Made by a program: the position numbers and the translations under genes
In this document: piece after piece, positions 10,686-20,081 of the stretch
How positions within the stretch are numbered: the stretch's first letter is position 1
Layout: every line of letters begins with the position of its first letter
Assembly: GCA_949130495.1 (NCBI GenBank)
Contig: OX422211.1
Location: 450,413,219-450,477,218 of the forward strand
Length of the DNA stretch: 64,000 nt
DNA from: Sambucus nigra
Lineage: Eukaryota; Streptophyta; Magnoliopsida; Dipsacales; Adoxaceae
Reading direction: 5' to 3'
The notes under the pieces: model-generated
Database searches by the model: none
Seen by the model: the letters and a program-made list of their open reading frames with translations, nothing else
What the model was told of the DNA's origin: nothing

Positions 10686-11582
10686 TTGGTTGATGCTGAT
10701 GAATATATCCCTGCCACTTCACATCTGGGTAGGACTCTCGGTCCAAATGCGAGTCCTGCTGTTTGCCAGGCCTTCGTTAGACTCTGCCGGTTTGCTAAGT
10801 TAAGTAGCAAAAAATACAAGGATCAGTCTGAGCTGGTGGCCAAATTGAAGGACAGGCTCCAGGAAATGGAAGAGATCGGAGCTTCAGTGCAAGAATAAGT
10901 TAGCGAGCTGAGAGCCAAGTTACTGGAGGCCACCGAGATCAATCAAGTCGTGGAGTTTCTTCAGCGGGAGAATGACGACCTGAGGCGGGAGGTCTCGAGG
11001 CTTGAGGATCATTCGCCGAGCACCGCTCCGGCAGTCCTACAAGGTTCTTCCTCGTCGCGAGCTGCTCGACCTCCCCTCCCGCGTGCTGGTAGGAGTACAC
11101 GGGGTAGGAGTAGGGAAGTTGAGGAGCAGCGTGAGAGGGAAATAGAGGAGCTGCGCGGTGATGTCCGGCGAGCTTACGTAACTGCTGTTGGGCTCCAGAG
11201 GGACGTCACCCGACTGCGGCATCTATTCAAGAAGGGCCCTCGCCAAGTGTGGATTGATGGCTATGATCAGGGCTGGTTGGATGCTCCCACGAGATTATCA
11301 GAGTTCGAGGAGCTTTCCTTCATCAGGGGGTGGTTGAGTGCTCTCAGAGAGCTGCAGGTCCCGAGGAATTCGATATTGTGGTATCGGCATGAGATGTCTC
11401 CGTCTACTCTGATGCCCAATCCATTCAGGCGAGATGACCGATGGATTCCTATCGATGCTATTCCTCGGCGGCTACTGGAGTTGGACACAAATGAAGTTGT
11501 TGAGGAACTCGATCCTGCCCCTGATGACGGGAGGAGAGCTAAGGTTGCTGACTACCTTGCTTGGAGGCTTCCCCCTTCTTGA
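10686..11582 (+). CDS. Antisense extra ORF 2 of element 2 (coiled-coil protein)
   Basis: One frame runs from an acceptor-like site (TTTTTTACTTGTAG, ending 10685) to TGA at 11580, broken by a single TAA at 10896-10898 that could be CAA before a C-to-T change. There is no ATG at the start, so it is probably a downstream exon or an exon of a second transcript. It contains a coiled coil (AKLKDRLQEMEE, FLQRENDDLRREV), an Arg/Ser basic region, a second coil (REREIEELRGDVRRAY), then GYDQGWLDAP and FIRGWLSAL. The latter echo YNSGWAAAY and FKKGWNKAL near the end of ORF 1, so the two may be related. Function unknown. Confidence 0.6.
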
Positions 11583-12189
11583 TAATTTGTTTTAATAATT
11601 GTAAATGCTTTGGGCGAATCTTTGCCGACTAAACATGTACTATTATTGTTTGTAAATATACAAAATTAATGGAAAGTTTGAGTTTTGGGCGATTTTGCCG
11701 ACTAAACGTGTTTATCCAATCTCTGTTATATTTTTTGCATCTTCACAATCTTTATCTTGTCATGTGAGTGTCCGCCCAGTCCAGTATTAAGAATACCATT
11801 GTGCTCTCTCTTTACCTTTTAGGTCGTGTCGTCACACTCCCTTAGGTCTAAGAGGGGCAATTGGCGAGGACACGCCTGTTTTTGGATGTCTTCATCCAGT
11901 CAGGATTTTGTTTAACCGAAATAGGTTTGATGCCTAAGAATATTCTGTAGGGCTTCATATATTGCCATGGGCAATGCTAAGAGGTCTGTCGTGCTTCGTG
12001 ACGATGACCTGAGGAGGGATGTTCCCCTGCTATGTCAACTATTATACCTGTGATTTGAAAAGGATGTGCAATAAGATATAATTGTTACTTTTTTAGAGAG
12101 TAATTAACTGAGAGATTCTTATTGGTGAATAGAGAAATAAACAGTCTTTCCCTAAAATGAGTACAATAAAAGATCTAACAATAAAACTC
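11583..12189. other. Spacer between antisense ORFs and pol, with a two-copy repeat
   Basis: No ORF. GGGCGA-(T)CTTTGCCGACTAAACATGT near 11610 recurs as GGGCGATTTTGCCGACTAAACGTGT near 11688, a direct repeat with a period near 78 bp. Element 7 has a large tandem array and element 4 imperfect repeats in the same position. Confidence 0.65.
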
Positions 12190-15100
12190 CTAAAAGTAGA
12201 ATTTCTTGAGATTAGCTGCGTTCCATGCTCGTGGTATTTCTCTGCCCTCCATCGTTTTTAAATGATAGGCACCTTGCAGATCGTCTCTAATTATCTCATA
12301 AGGTCCTTCCCAGTTCGGGCCCAGTTTACCATATGATGGCTTCACTGTGTTGCCCAGGACCTTTCTTAGGACATAGTCTCCAACTTTGAACTTCCTCGGA
12401 TTGACCTTTTTGCTGTAGTGCTTCGCGAGCTGTTGCTGATAACTCGCTAGTTTTACTAGGGCAAGTTCCCTGCGCTCGTCGGCCAAGTCGAGTTCAGCGA
12501 GCAAAGCCTGATCGTTCTGATTCTGCTCGACAAGGTCGGATCTCATTGTAGGCAATCCTGCTTCTAATGGGATGACCGCTTCCATACCATATGCTAGTGA
12601 GAATGGCGTCTGACTTGTGGCTCGTCTGGGAGTCGTTCTGTATGCCCATAGGACATGTGGTAGCTCGGTAGTCCACGCGCCTTTTTCTCGTTCTAAACGC
12701 TTTCTTAATCCAGCGATCACTATTTTGTTGGAAGCCTCAGCTTATCCGTTGCTCTGAGGATAAGCTACCGAGCCGAAGTGGTGCCTGATCCCGTGTTGGT
12801 CGCAGAAGTCCTGAAAGGGGCCACTCTCGAACTGTGTTCTATTGTCAGTGATGATGGTTCTGGGGATCCCGAATCGAGTGATTATATTTCTCCATATGAA
12901 CTTTATCATGTCAGCATCTCGGATGTTCGCCAGTGGTTCTGCCTCTATCCATTTGGTAAAGTAATCAGTTGTGACCAACAGGTATTTGCGATTGCCGGCA
13001 GCGGTGGGCAGTGGTCCCACGATGTCCATTCCCCACTGGGCGAAAGGCCAGGGGCTGGTCAGGGATTTCAATTCGCTGGCAGGCTGGTGGACCATGGGGG
13101 CGTGAAGCTGGCATTTTAGGCATTTGCGGACATAAACTGCGGAGTCTCTTTGCATATATGGCCACCAGTAACCTTCCTTCATTGCTCGGAAGGCTAGAGA
13201 CCTTCCTCCGACGTGACTTCCGCAGATTCCTTCATGGAGCTCGTGAAGCACTGTCTTGACATCGCCTGGGTGGACGCATCTAAGGTAGGGGCCGGAGAAA
13301 GATCTTTTATACAAGTCGCCTCCCGTGGATAAGTGAAAGCGAGCAGCTTTGATTCTTATCTGGTGGGAAGTCCTCTTATCCTCTGGGAGCGTTCCGTTTT
13401 TCAAATAGTCTCTTAAGGGATCCATCCAACTAGGAGATGGTTCCAATTGGAGTATTTGTTTCGCTTTTGTCAGCTCGCAGTTGGGGTGAATGCTCGGGCA
13501 GCTAAGGAAATCGATGGGGATTATCCTTTTAAGGCTGGAATCAACTGCCGAGCTTAGGGCTGCCAAGGCGTCAGCGTGGCTGTTCTGCCCCCTGGGAAAC
13601 TGTTGGATGTTGATTTCTTCAAAGTTCGTCATCAAGTTTCTTACCAAGGAGAGGTAGGCTGCCATCCTCTCATCCTTCGCGTTGTAATCTCCACTTATCT
13701 GATTGGAAACTAGTTGCGAGTCTCCGAATACCTGTAAATGCTTTGCTCCTAGAGTTTGCGCCCTTTGGAGACCTGCAATTAAGGCTTCGTATTCTGCTTC
13801 GTTGTTGGAGGATGCAAATCCCAGCCTGATTCCTTGCTCGAGGACTGCATTTTCTGGAGTGATGAGAACAATTCCTACTCCTGCCCCCTTTGAGTTGGAG
13901 GCTCCATCAACGAATAGCTTCCAGCTTCCCCCTGTAGCCTGGCTGTTTTGTTCTATTGGCTTAGGCTGGTCGAGAGGTTCTTCGCCCGTGAATTCAGCTA
14001 TGAAGTCAGCGAGGATTTGACCCTTGATAGCTGTCCTTGGTTAAAATTGGATGTCAAACCGGCCGAGCTCGACTGACCACTTAGACAGTCTGCCTGACAA
14101 ATCCGCCTTCCTTAGGACAACCTTGAGGGGGTGTGATGTAAGGACGATGATCGTGTGAGCTTCGAAGTAATGCTTTAGTTTCCTCGAGGACATTACCAGG
14201 GCGAATGCGAGCTTTTCCAATGGCAGGTATCGTTGCTCGGCGTCTAGTAAGATTTTGCTCGTGTAATAGACTGGATGTTGGATCCCTGTGACTTCACACA
14301 TTAGCGCTGAGCTGATAGTATGGCTGGATACAGAGAGGTAGAGGTACAAAGGGTCCATTTGCTGTGGCATGACGAGCAATGGTGGGGAGCTTAGGTAGGA
14401 TTTGAGCTCGCCTAATGCTTGCGAGCAATCTGGGGTCCATTCTACCGTTTTGCTGCCCTTTAAGAGTTGGAAGAAGGGCTTGCATCTCTCGGAGGATTTA
14501 GAAATGAAACGATTTAGAGCAGCGAGCATTCCAGTGAGCTTCTGTACATCGCGGATTGTGCGAGGAGGTTGCACCCGTTTAATTGCCTCAATCTGGTCCG
14601 GATTTGCCTCTATGCCACGCTTGCTGACCAAATACCCAAGGAATTTTCCTGACTGGACACCGAAGGAACACTTGCTCGCGTTGAGTTTCATTCAGTATTT
14701 CCTGAGGATTTCGAAGGTACTTTCCAGGTCAGAAAGGTGGGTTTTTTTCTCCTTGCTTTTGACGAGCATGTCGTCGATGTAGACCTCCATCGTGTTTCCC
14801 ATCTGTTTTTTGAACATTTTAGTAACCAGCCGCTGATAAGTTGCCCCTGTATTTTTTAGCCCAAAAGGCATGACCTTGTAACAGTATAAACCAACCGTCG
14901 TGATAAACGCCGTTTTATCCTGATCTGGGGCATATAAGGGAATCTGGTGATAGCCTGAGTATGCGTCCAGGAAACTCATTCGCTCGTGAGCGGCAGTGGC
15001 GTCTACTAGTTGGTCTATTTTTGGAAGAGGGAAGCTATCCTTGGGGCAGGCTTTGTTGAGGTCAGTGAAGTCTATGCAAACTCTCCACTTACCGTTGCTT

Positions 15101-15507
15101 TTTGGAACTACCACCGGGTTGGATAACCATTTGGGGAACTGCACTTCCCGTATGGATCCTGCATCCAGCAGTTTTTCGACTTCCTGTTCTATTGCTTTGG
15201 CTTTCTCGGGAGCAGTTCGTCGTGCCTTCTGTGCTATCGGCTTGAATGTGGGATTGACGTGCAACCGATGGTAGACCATATTGGGATCGATTCCTGGCAG
15301 CTCGTAGGGTTCCCAAGCGAAAACATCTATGTTGCTTCTGAGTAAGGTTAACAAATCCTTTTGCTCTTCGTTAGTGATTGAGGTCCCGATCAGGAAGACT
15401 CTGCTGTTGTCGCCTTCCCTAGAAATTACTTCTGCCAGGTCTTCTACAACCCGTTCGGAGGGGAGGAGCCTGGTCTCTTCCACTCCGGGCCTTCCATATT
15501 TTAATTG
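12190..15507 (-). pseudogene. Pol of element 2: RT, RNase H, archaeal-type RNase H, integrase
   Basis: A single frame of 1,106 codons after the TAG at 15508, with no indel. RT at about 15200-14650: KWRVCIDFTDLNKACPKD, FLDAYSGYHQI, PFGLKNTGATYQR and the catalytic YIDD. Gypsy RNase H follows (YLSVSSHTISSALM, YLPLEKLAFAL). A second, archaeal-type RNase H lies at about 13890-13560: [37 protein letters not shown]. Integrase: H-H-C-C finger (HEGICGSH...CLKC), catalytic core with [10 protein letters not shown] and ITDNRTQF (usual G replaced by R), then QSNG-stop-AEA. The C-terminal GPYEI block ends at the stop 12190-12192. In-frame stops: TGA 14692-14694, TAA 14041-14043, TAA 12742-12744. It is therefore dead unless stops are read through. 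Confidence 0.93.
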
Positions 15508-15510
15508 CTA
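15502..15510 (-). promoter_or_regulatory. UAG-CAA-UUA stop context at the gag-protease/pol junction
   Basis: The codons read AAA TAG CAA TTA AAA on the minus strand. UAG-CAR-YYA is the established tobacco-mosaic-type readthrough signal, and this is an exact match. The frame is open for more than 250 codons on the far side. It could be a real Gag/Gag-Pol ratio switch or simply a decayed CAG, since four other stops in this ORF look like C-to-T decay. Confidence 0.5.
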
Positions 15511-17745
15511 TTTGGAAGGGATTGCACCTTCCTCCACTTTCTCGCTGGTTCGAACGTCTTTTTTCTCTGGCTTCGGTCGGATGGCCGCTATGAAGCACTT
15601 TCTCTCCATCGCCTGGTCACCATGTATCTCCATCACTCCCCGCTCGGTCATATATTTGAGTTTCTGGTGGTAGGTCGAGGAGACTGCCTTCATTGCATGA
15701 AGCCATCCCCTGCCGAGGATGGCTTGATACGGTGAATCGATGTCGACCACCAAGAATTCGATCATTTTCGAAACACTCCCAGCGAGCACTGGTAGTACTA
15801 TCTTGCCCAAAGGCATGGTCATTTTTCCAGCGAAGCCGACCAGAGGGACAGTGGTTCCCTTCAGGTCGGCGATGTCCAACTTCAATTTCCTGAACAGGTT
15901 GATGTACATTACTTCGGATGAGCTTCCTTGATCGACGAGCAGCCTGTCGATATCAAAGTTGGCTATCCTGAGTGTAATGACTAAGGCATCGTGATGTGGG
16001 GTCCTCACTCCCACAAGATCTTCATCCGTGAAGACAATATGCTTGTTGTAGTTGATGTCCTCTGCTCGGCGGCGTTTTCCTGCCTGTGATTTCGCTGGAT
16101 CAATTTGAAAAGCTTGCATTACTGCTGTCAGCTTCTTTACCTCCATCCGAGCTGAGTTGCCCTGGATTTGCTTAACATCGGATACTCCATGGATTACTGC
16201 GAATTCGTGTCCGGTGTCGTCTTCTAATACGTTGTCGGGTTTTGCCTCCTTGTGGACAGTCACTCTCTCTACCTTCCTTTCCACAAAGTCATTCAAATGT
16301 CCGGATTGGGCCAACTCCTCGAGATGGGATTTAAGAGCCTTGCAGTGCTCGGTCTTATGTCCTCCCTCTTTGTGGAAGGTGCATCTCAGCGCATTGTTTC
16401 TTTTCGATGGGTCTCCTCCCATTTTCCGGGGCCATTTGATGAACGGCTCATCCTTGATCTTAGCGAGAATTTTGTAAATTGGTTCTTTGAAGACGGTGTT
16501 GACTACCTGGAACGACTTTGCAACGTCAGGGCTCCTTCCGTTCTTGGGGCCATTCTTGCTCCCATTCTTTCCTCCTTTTTTCTGGTTATCAACTTTCTCA
16601 CTTCCCTTCGTGGCGAGCTTGGCTCGACCGTTTTCACTTATGTTAAGGCGGGTGACATCTTCCACCTTTGCGTATTTCTCAATCCGGGCCATCAGGTCAT
16701 CAATGGTGGTTGCTTCCTTATTTGTCAAGGACTGGTAGAGGAGGGAAGAGCTAGGTAGCCCAATTTTGAATGAAGCCACTGCCACCTCTTTTGCGCAGTC
16801 TTCGACTTCGTTGAATAACTCCCAGTACCTTTTCGCGTAGTCTCAAAGTGTCTCCTGAGGAGTTTTCTTCATCGTCAATAGAGTATCCATCCTTTTGGGA
16901 TGGGAGCTGCTGGTGATGAACCTGGCCGTAAAGAGCTCGGCCAGGGATTTGAAATTTCTGATGGATCGGTGAGGGAGTTTCTCGAACCATTTCTGGGCCA
17001 CGTCATGAAGGCTTGAGGGGAAAATACGGCACATCAACGCATCTCGGTGATTCCAGAGGGTCATAGCCTGCTGGTACTGCCTGACATGATCAATGGGATC
17101 AGTCTTCCCGTCATAAATCTTGAACCTTGGAATAGCAAACTTTTTGGGAGCTTCTTCTTCTTCAATTTCCCTTGTGAAGGGCGATTTCATCTGGGTCTTG
17201 AGGGCTCTCCTGGCGAGTTCTCTGGTTGACCTGGTGCCGCGGTGAGCTGGATGTTGGTCCATTTCTCTGCGGACTAGGTTCCGTATGTTGTCGTCGCTGC
17301 GAGCAGGGCTCTGATAGCGGCGAGCTTTTCTTAGTTGCTTGCGGAGGTCGTCGTCTGAGTCGCCACCTTCGAACCCTTGATGTTGCCGCCTAGGGCTCCT
17401 TCCTCGGCTGCGAGATTTGCTCGCCTGAGGGCTAGGAGTGCGATAGGGGCGTCTCCTGGTATCAGGACGTAGTTCTTTTTCCAGTTTTTCCAGTCTTCTT
17501 TTCAGGCGAGCATTCTCAGCCTCATACCTGCGAGAAGACTCCCTCTGCTTGTGGAGCCTTACTTCGTATGCATCGATCAATCTGGATATCTGAGTGGACC
17601 TTGCTGGTCCTTGACTTTCTTCTGAGGATGGCCTTTCTAAGCGAGCCCCTTGATCGGAACGTCGGACTTCAGACCTAATCCTATGAGGAGCGGGTGGCTC
17701 CTGAATGTCTCCTGCTTGAGGAGCGTTGCTGCTGTGACCAGACAT
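15508..17745 (-). pseudogene. Gag and protease of element 2
   Basis: ATG at 17745 (MSGHSSNAPQ) is the first one past the PBS; an in-frame ATG at 17823 lies in the LTR/PBS and is unlikely. Arg/Ser-rich N-terminus with a short coil, then the Ty3 gag core near 17170-16850 (FKIYDGKTDPIDHVRQYQ, AQKWFEKLP, LAELFTARF). One in-frame TGA at 16843-16845 lies where CGA is expected. The frame then continues (SFKIGLP, MARIEKYAKVED) through a basic linker and a C-X-H-type element (CTFHKEGGHKTEHCKAL) to the protease (LLVDQGSSSEVMYINLF, LVGFAGKM, YQAILGRGWLHAMKAV), stopping at TAG 15508. Gag builds the particle, protease matures it. Confidence 0.92.
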
Positions 17746-17793
17746 CTTAGATTTTTTCTCGGTGTGGGCTCTTCTCAAGGAAAGATAAACGTT

Positions 17794-17810
17794 TCCCACA
17801 GACGGCGCCA
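17794..17810 (-). other. Primer binding site of element 2
   Basis: TGGCGCCGTCTGTGGGA on the minus strand, 2 nt inside the 5' LTR, the form common in plant Tat/Ogre-type elements. I do not assign the primer tRNA with confidence; tRNA-Arg has been reported for relatives. Confidence 0.85.
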
Positions 17811-17812
17811 AT

Positions 17813-18232
17813 TGTGGAAGCAATTATTATGCAACACAAATAAATATGAAAGAGGTGACAACCAAGAAAAAACAAATAAAAGGCCAATCACACAACAACG
17901 GGAGTACGTGGTTCAGAAAAGAAGTGCCTACATCCACGGTGGTTCAGTCAGTGTTATTTCTCTATATTCTGAAAAGTAAGTACAGAGAATACAACTTGTC
18001 CTTTGCCCCGGACTTGGGGTTTAATTTATACATGTATGTGTTGGAGTAGTGGGGGTGATAGGTTCCTCTTTATTAGCCATCTCCCTTTCATGGGATCGTG
18101 TTCCCCCACAACTTCTCTTCATGGCATCGTGGAGTAAATGGATGAGTACCAGAGGTGATGGGCCTGGGTTTTGGGCCGCTGAGGAGGGGCTACTCGTCCA
18201 GGCCTTATGGTGATAGAATCGGGGTACCCACA
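17813..18232 (-). repeat. Element 2, 5' LTR (right copy)
   Basis: 420 bp, 414 identical to the left copy by my count. It ends TACCCACA against the target duplication GGAAG at 18233-18237, after which the gag of element 1 resumes. Confidence 0.96.
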
Positions 18233-18291
18233 GGAAGATATGGTATCTCTTCCTCTCCAGCACCAATACCAACACTACCGTGCACCGACAT
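18233..18291 (-). pseudogene. Start of element 1 gag, cut off by element 2
   Basis: ATG at 18291 opens MSVHGSVGIGAGEEEIPYL and runs into the GGAAG target site. The same frame resumes on the other side of element 2 at about 7703 (MKYLLFPERTVTPGF). The insertion lies roughly 20 codons into gag. Confidence 0.8.
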
Positions 18292-18525
18292 ATTGCTACC
18301 GAAAGATTCAGAATTCACACTTAGTGTTTGACTCAAAAGTGTGGAACGTCGGTAGTATGAGAATTGTCAGAGTTAGCTTCAGCAAGGGGATTTTCGTGAA
18401 ATTAGGTTGGAGACAACAGAGGAGTTTGCATGAACAACTTATGAAAGATGAGATGAGATTTTTTTTTTAACTTTTTTTTAAGGTCAAATTCAGGATTAAC
18501 CAACCTAACCTAAAGTCTACCTAAT
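18292..18525 (-). other. Element 1 leader between PBS and gag
   Basis: About 230 bp without coding signal, lying between the PBS and the gag ATG on the minus strand. Contains A- and T-rich stretches near 18460-18480. Confidence 0.6.
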
Positions 18526-18543
18526 TCCCCTGCAACGGCGCCA
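18526..18543 (-). other. Primer binding site of element 1 (tRNA-Asp)
   Basis: Minus strand TGGCGCCGTTGCAGGGGA, one mismatch from TGGCGCCGTTGCCGGGGA, the complement of the 3' end of plant tRNA-Asp. Three bases separate it from the LTR. Athila elements are known to use this primer. Confidence 0.9.
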
Positions 18544-18546
18544 TTT

Positions 18547-20076
18547 TGATCGAGTGGACAAACCGAGCGTCCGTATAATACGCTAGTCGTTGTTATCGGC
18601 TTCCAACCTCAATACAAAAAAAACTAAACTTGTAACTACACTCTTAAGGAGTATAGTGGCGAGTCTGGGTATCGAATCCACAGGGAATGTTTGATAGAAT
18701 TTAACTGATTTATTACTTCTAAAATAAAAGTGAAAAAGATGATGATGGTTGAAGAGGGAAAAAATAAAGAATTTAACTATGCATGCATGAGCAAACAAAT
18801 TAAGATGAATGAGAAAGTAGGTTGGAATACAATCCCCTAACCTTAGTAATTTACTGTGTAGAATACTAGAATTGTAAATTATAAATTTGAATGAATCCAG
18901 TCTTTATAGATCCTAAGCATTACGTATATGAGGTTCAAGACCGCACCATACGAAATCAAAGGTAAATATAAAGCGGTGCTAAATAATTATACGCACATCG
19001 TATTCTTAAACATCCCAAGTACCTAGGGCAAGAGAGATTAAAAGATCTACAATGGTTGTAAAATTTGTATTGCACGACTCTTTCAAATTTTTAATTTAAA
19101 TTCTATTTTCTACATAAGTAATTTACATTGGGATGGGTTCATGCATCCCAACCCTTAAAAACTTAGCTAGACATGATTTTTCTAGAAAACAGATTCATAC
19201 CAATACATGGGATTATGGATCTAGAAAACATTGGTAACAAAATGCAAAACAATCGAGAATTGAATTGAAAAGAAAGAATAACTAAGAGAATGGAAATTTT
19301 ATACTTGTATTCAGCAACAGGAAAAGCAAATGAACTTGAATCAAGAGAACTTCTTTTTATTCAACCGTACAAACTAGGGTTTATGAAAACTTCTACCAAA
19401 GAAAACTAAAAAGACTTTCTAAAATCTGACTCTCTCTCTCTCTAAAATTCTATTCTACTCTCTAGAATTCGACTCCCTTTGAAATGAGGTAGGGCTTGGT
19501 CTTTTATAGCACCAAGTAGCATGAATTTGACAGCTAGAATCGCTTGTTGCGCAAGTTTTCACCAGTTAATCACCTCAAAATCTGCATAATTAATGCCAGC
19601 AATTCGCACCGTCGGACCGGTCCGAACCCGGATCGGTTCTTTTTTTTCTTGACCGGATCGGTCCTGTTCCATCCGGATCGGTTTGGTTTCTGGTCCATTT
19701 CTCTTCATTATCGCTCAACTTCAAAACATCGTAACTTCTTCACCGTAGCTCGGATTGAGGTGCCGTTTTTTCCAGTGTTCTTGTAATTTAGACGTCTTCA
19801 ACTTTATAGTTGGCCCCACCTCCGGAATAAGGCTGAAAAATTACGAAAATGACCTTCAACTCCCCATTTAGTGGTTTTTTTCACTGTTTTGAGTTCTCTT
19901 TCCCACCAATTTGCATGAAATACCTGTAAAACACATGAGAAATATACAAAACACGAAATACTTGCCAAAAGAGGTTAGTAGCATAAATACGAGATAAATC
20001 CAAGCTATTTACACTGCACAGGATCATAAAAATACCGAAATTAAGGGGATAAATGTGAAGAATATGTGCCTAATCA
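18547..20076 (-). repeat. Element 1, 5' LTR (right copy)
   Basis: 1530 bp, TGATCGAG...CCTAATCA, next to the duplication CATAA. TATA box CTATAAAAGA at 19500-19509 on the minus strand and a CCGG dyad cluster at 19608-19690. Substitutions relative to the left copy are most frequent in the last 300 bp. Confidence 0.93.
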
Positions 20077-20081
20077 CATAA

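Larger units (their letters stand above)
7704..18232 (-). mobile_element. Element 2: full-length Tat-lineage Ty3 retrotransposon nested in element 1 gag
   Basis: Two 420-bp LTRs (7704-8123, 17813-18232), TGTGG...CCCACA, flanked by the perfect duplication GGAAG (7699-7703, 18233-18237). Minus-strand order: LTR, PBS, gag, protease, RT, RNase H, archaeal-type RNase H, integrase; then an antisense ORF block on the plus strand; then PPT and LTR. The LTRs differ at 6 of 420 positions by my count (1.4 percent), so the insertion is young; with a rate of 1.3e-8 per site per year this is about half a million years. The dual RNase H arrangement and antisense extra ORF are known features of the plant Tat lineage. 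Confidence 0.96.
1542..20076 (-). mobile_element. Element 1: Athila-like LTR retrotransposon without RT or integrase, split by element 2
   Basis: Two LTRs (1542-3083 and 18547-20076) begin TGATCGAG and end CCTAATCA on the plus strand. They are flanked by the perfect 5-bp duplication CATAA (1537-1541 and 20077-20081). Read on the minus strand the order is LTR, tRNA-Asp PBS, gag, protease, acidic ORF, internal purine tract, long noncoding region, PPT, LTR. Removing the nested element 2 and its duplicated target leaves about 8.0 kb. There is no RT, RNase H or integrase between the protease and the 3' LTR, so it is non-autonomous. The Athila assignment comes from the protease sequence, the ITT-RSGK motif after gag, the tRNA-Asp PBS and the U5 motif. 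LTRs differ at about 55 of 1525 aligned sites plus two indels, counted by eye. Confidence 0.93.

Noticed and set aside
12778..17229. Many plus-strand ORFs of 60-170 codons
   Set aside because: Shadows opposite the intact-frame gag-pol of element 2.
18526..18543. tRNA-Asp-like sequence
   Set aside because: Only the 18-nt complement of the tRNA 3' end is present; it is the primer binding site, and no cloverleaf surrounds it. The same holds for 42823-42840.
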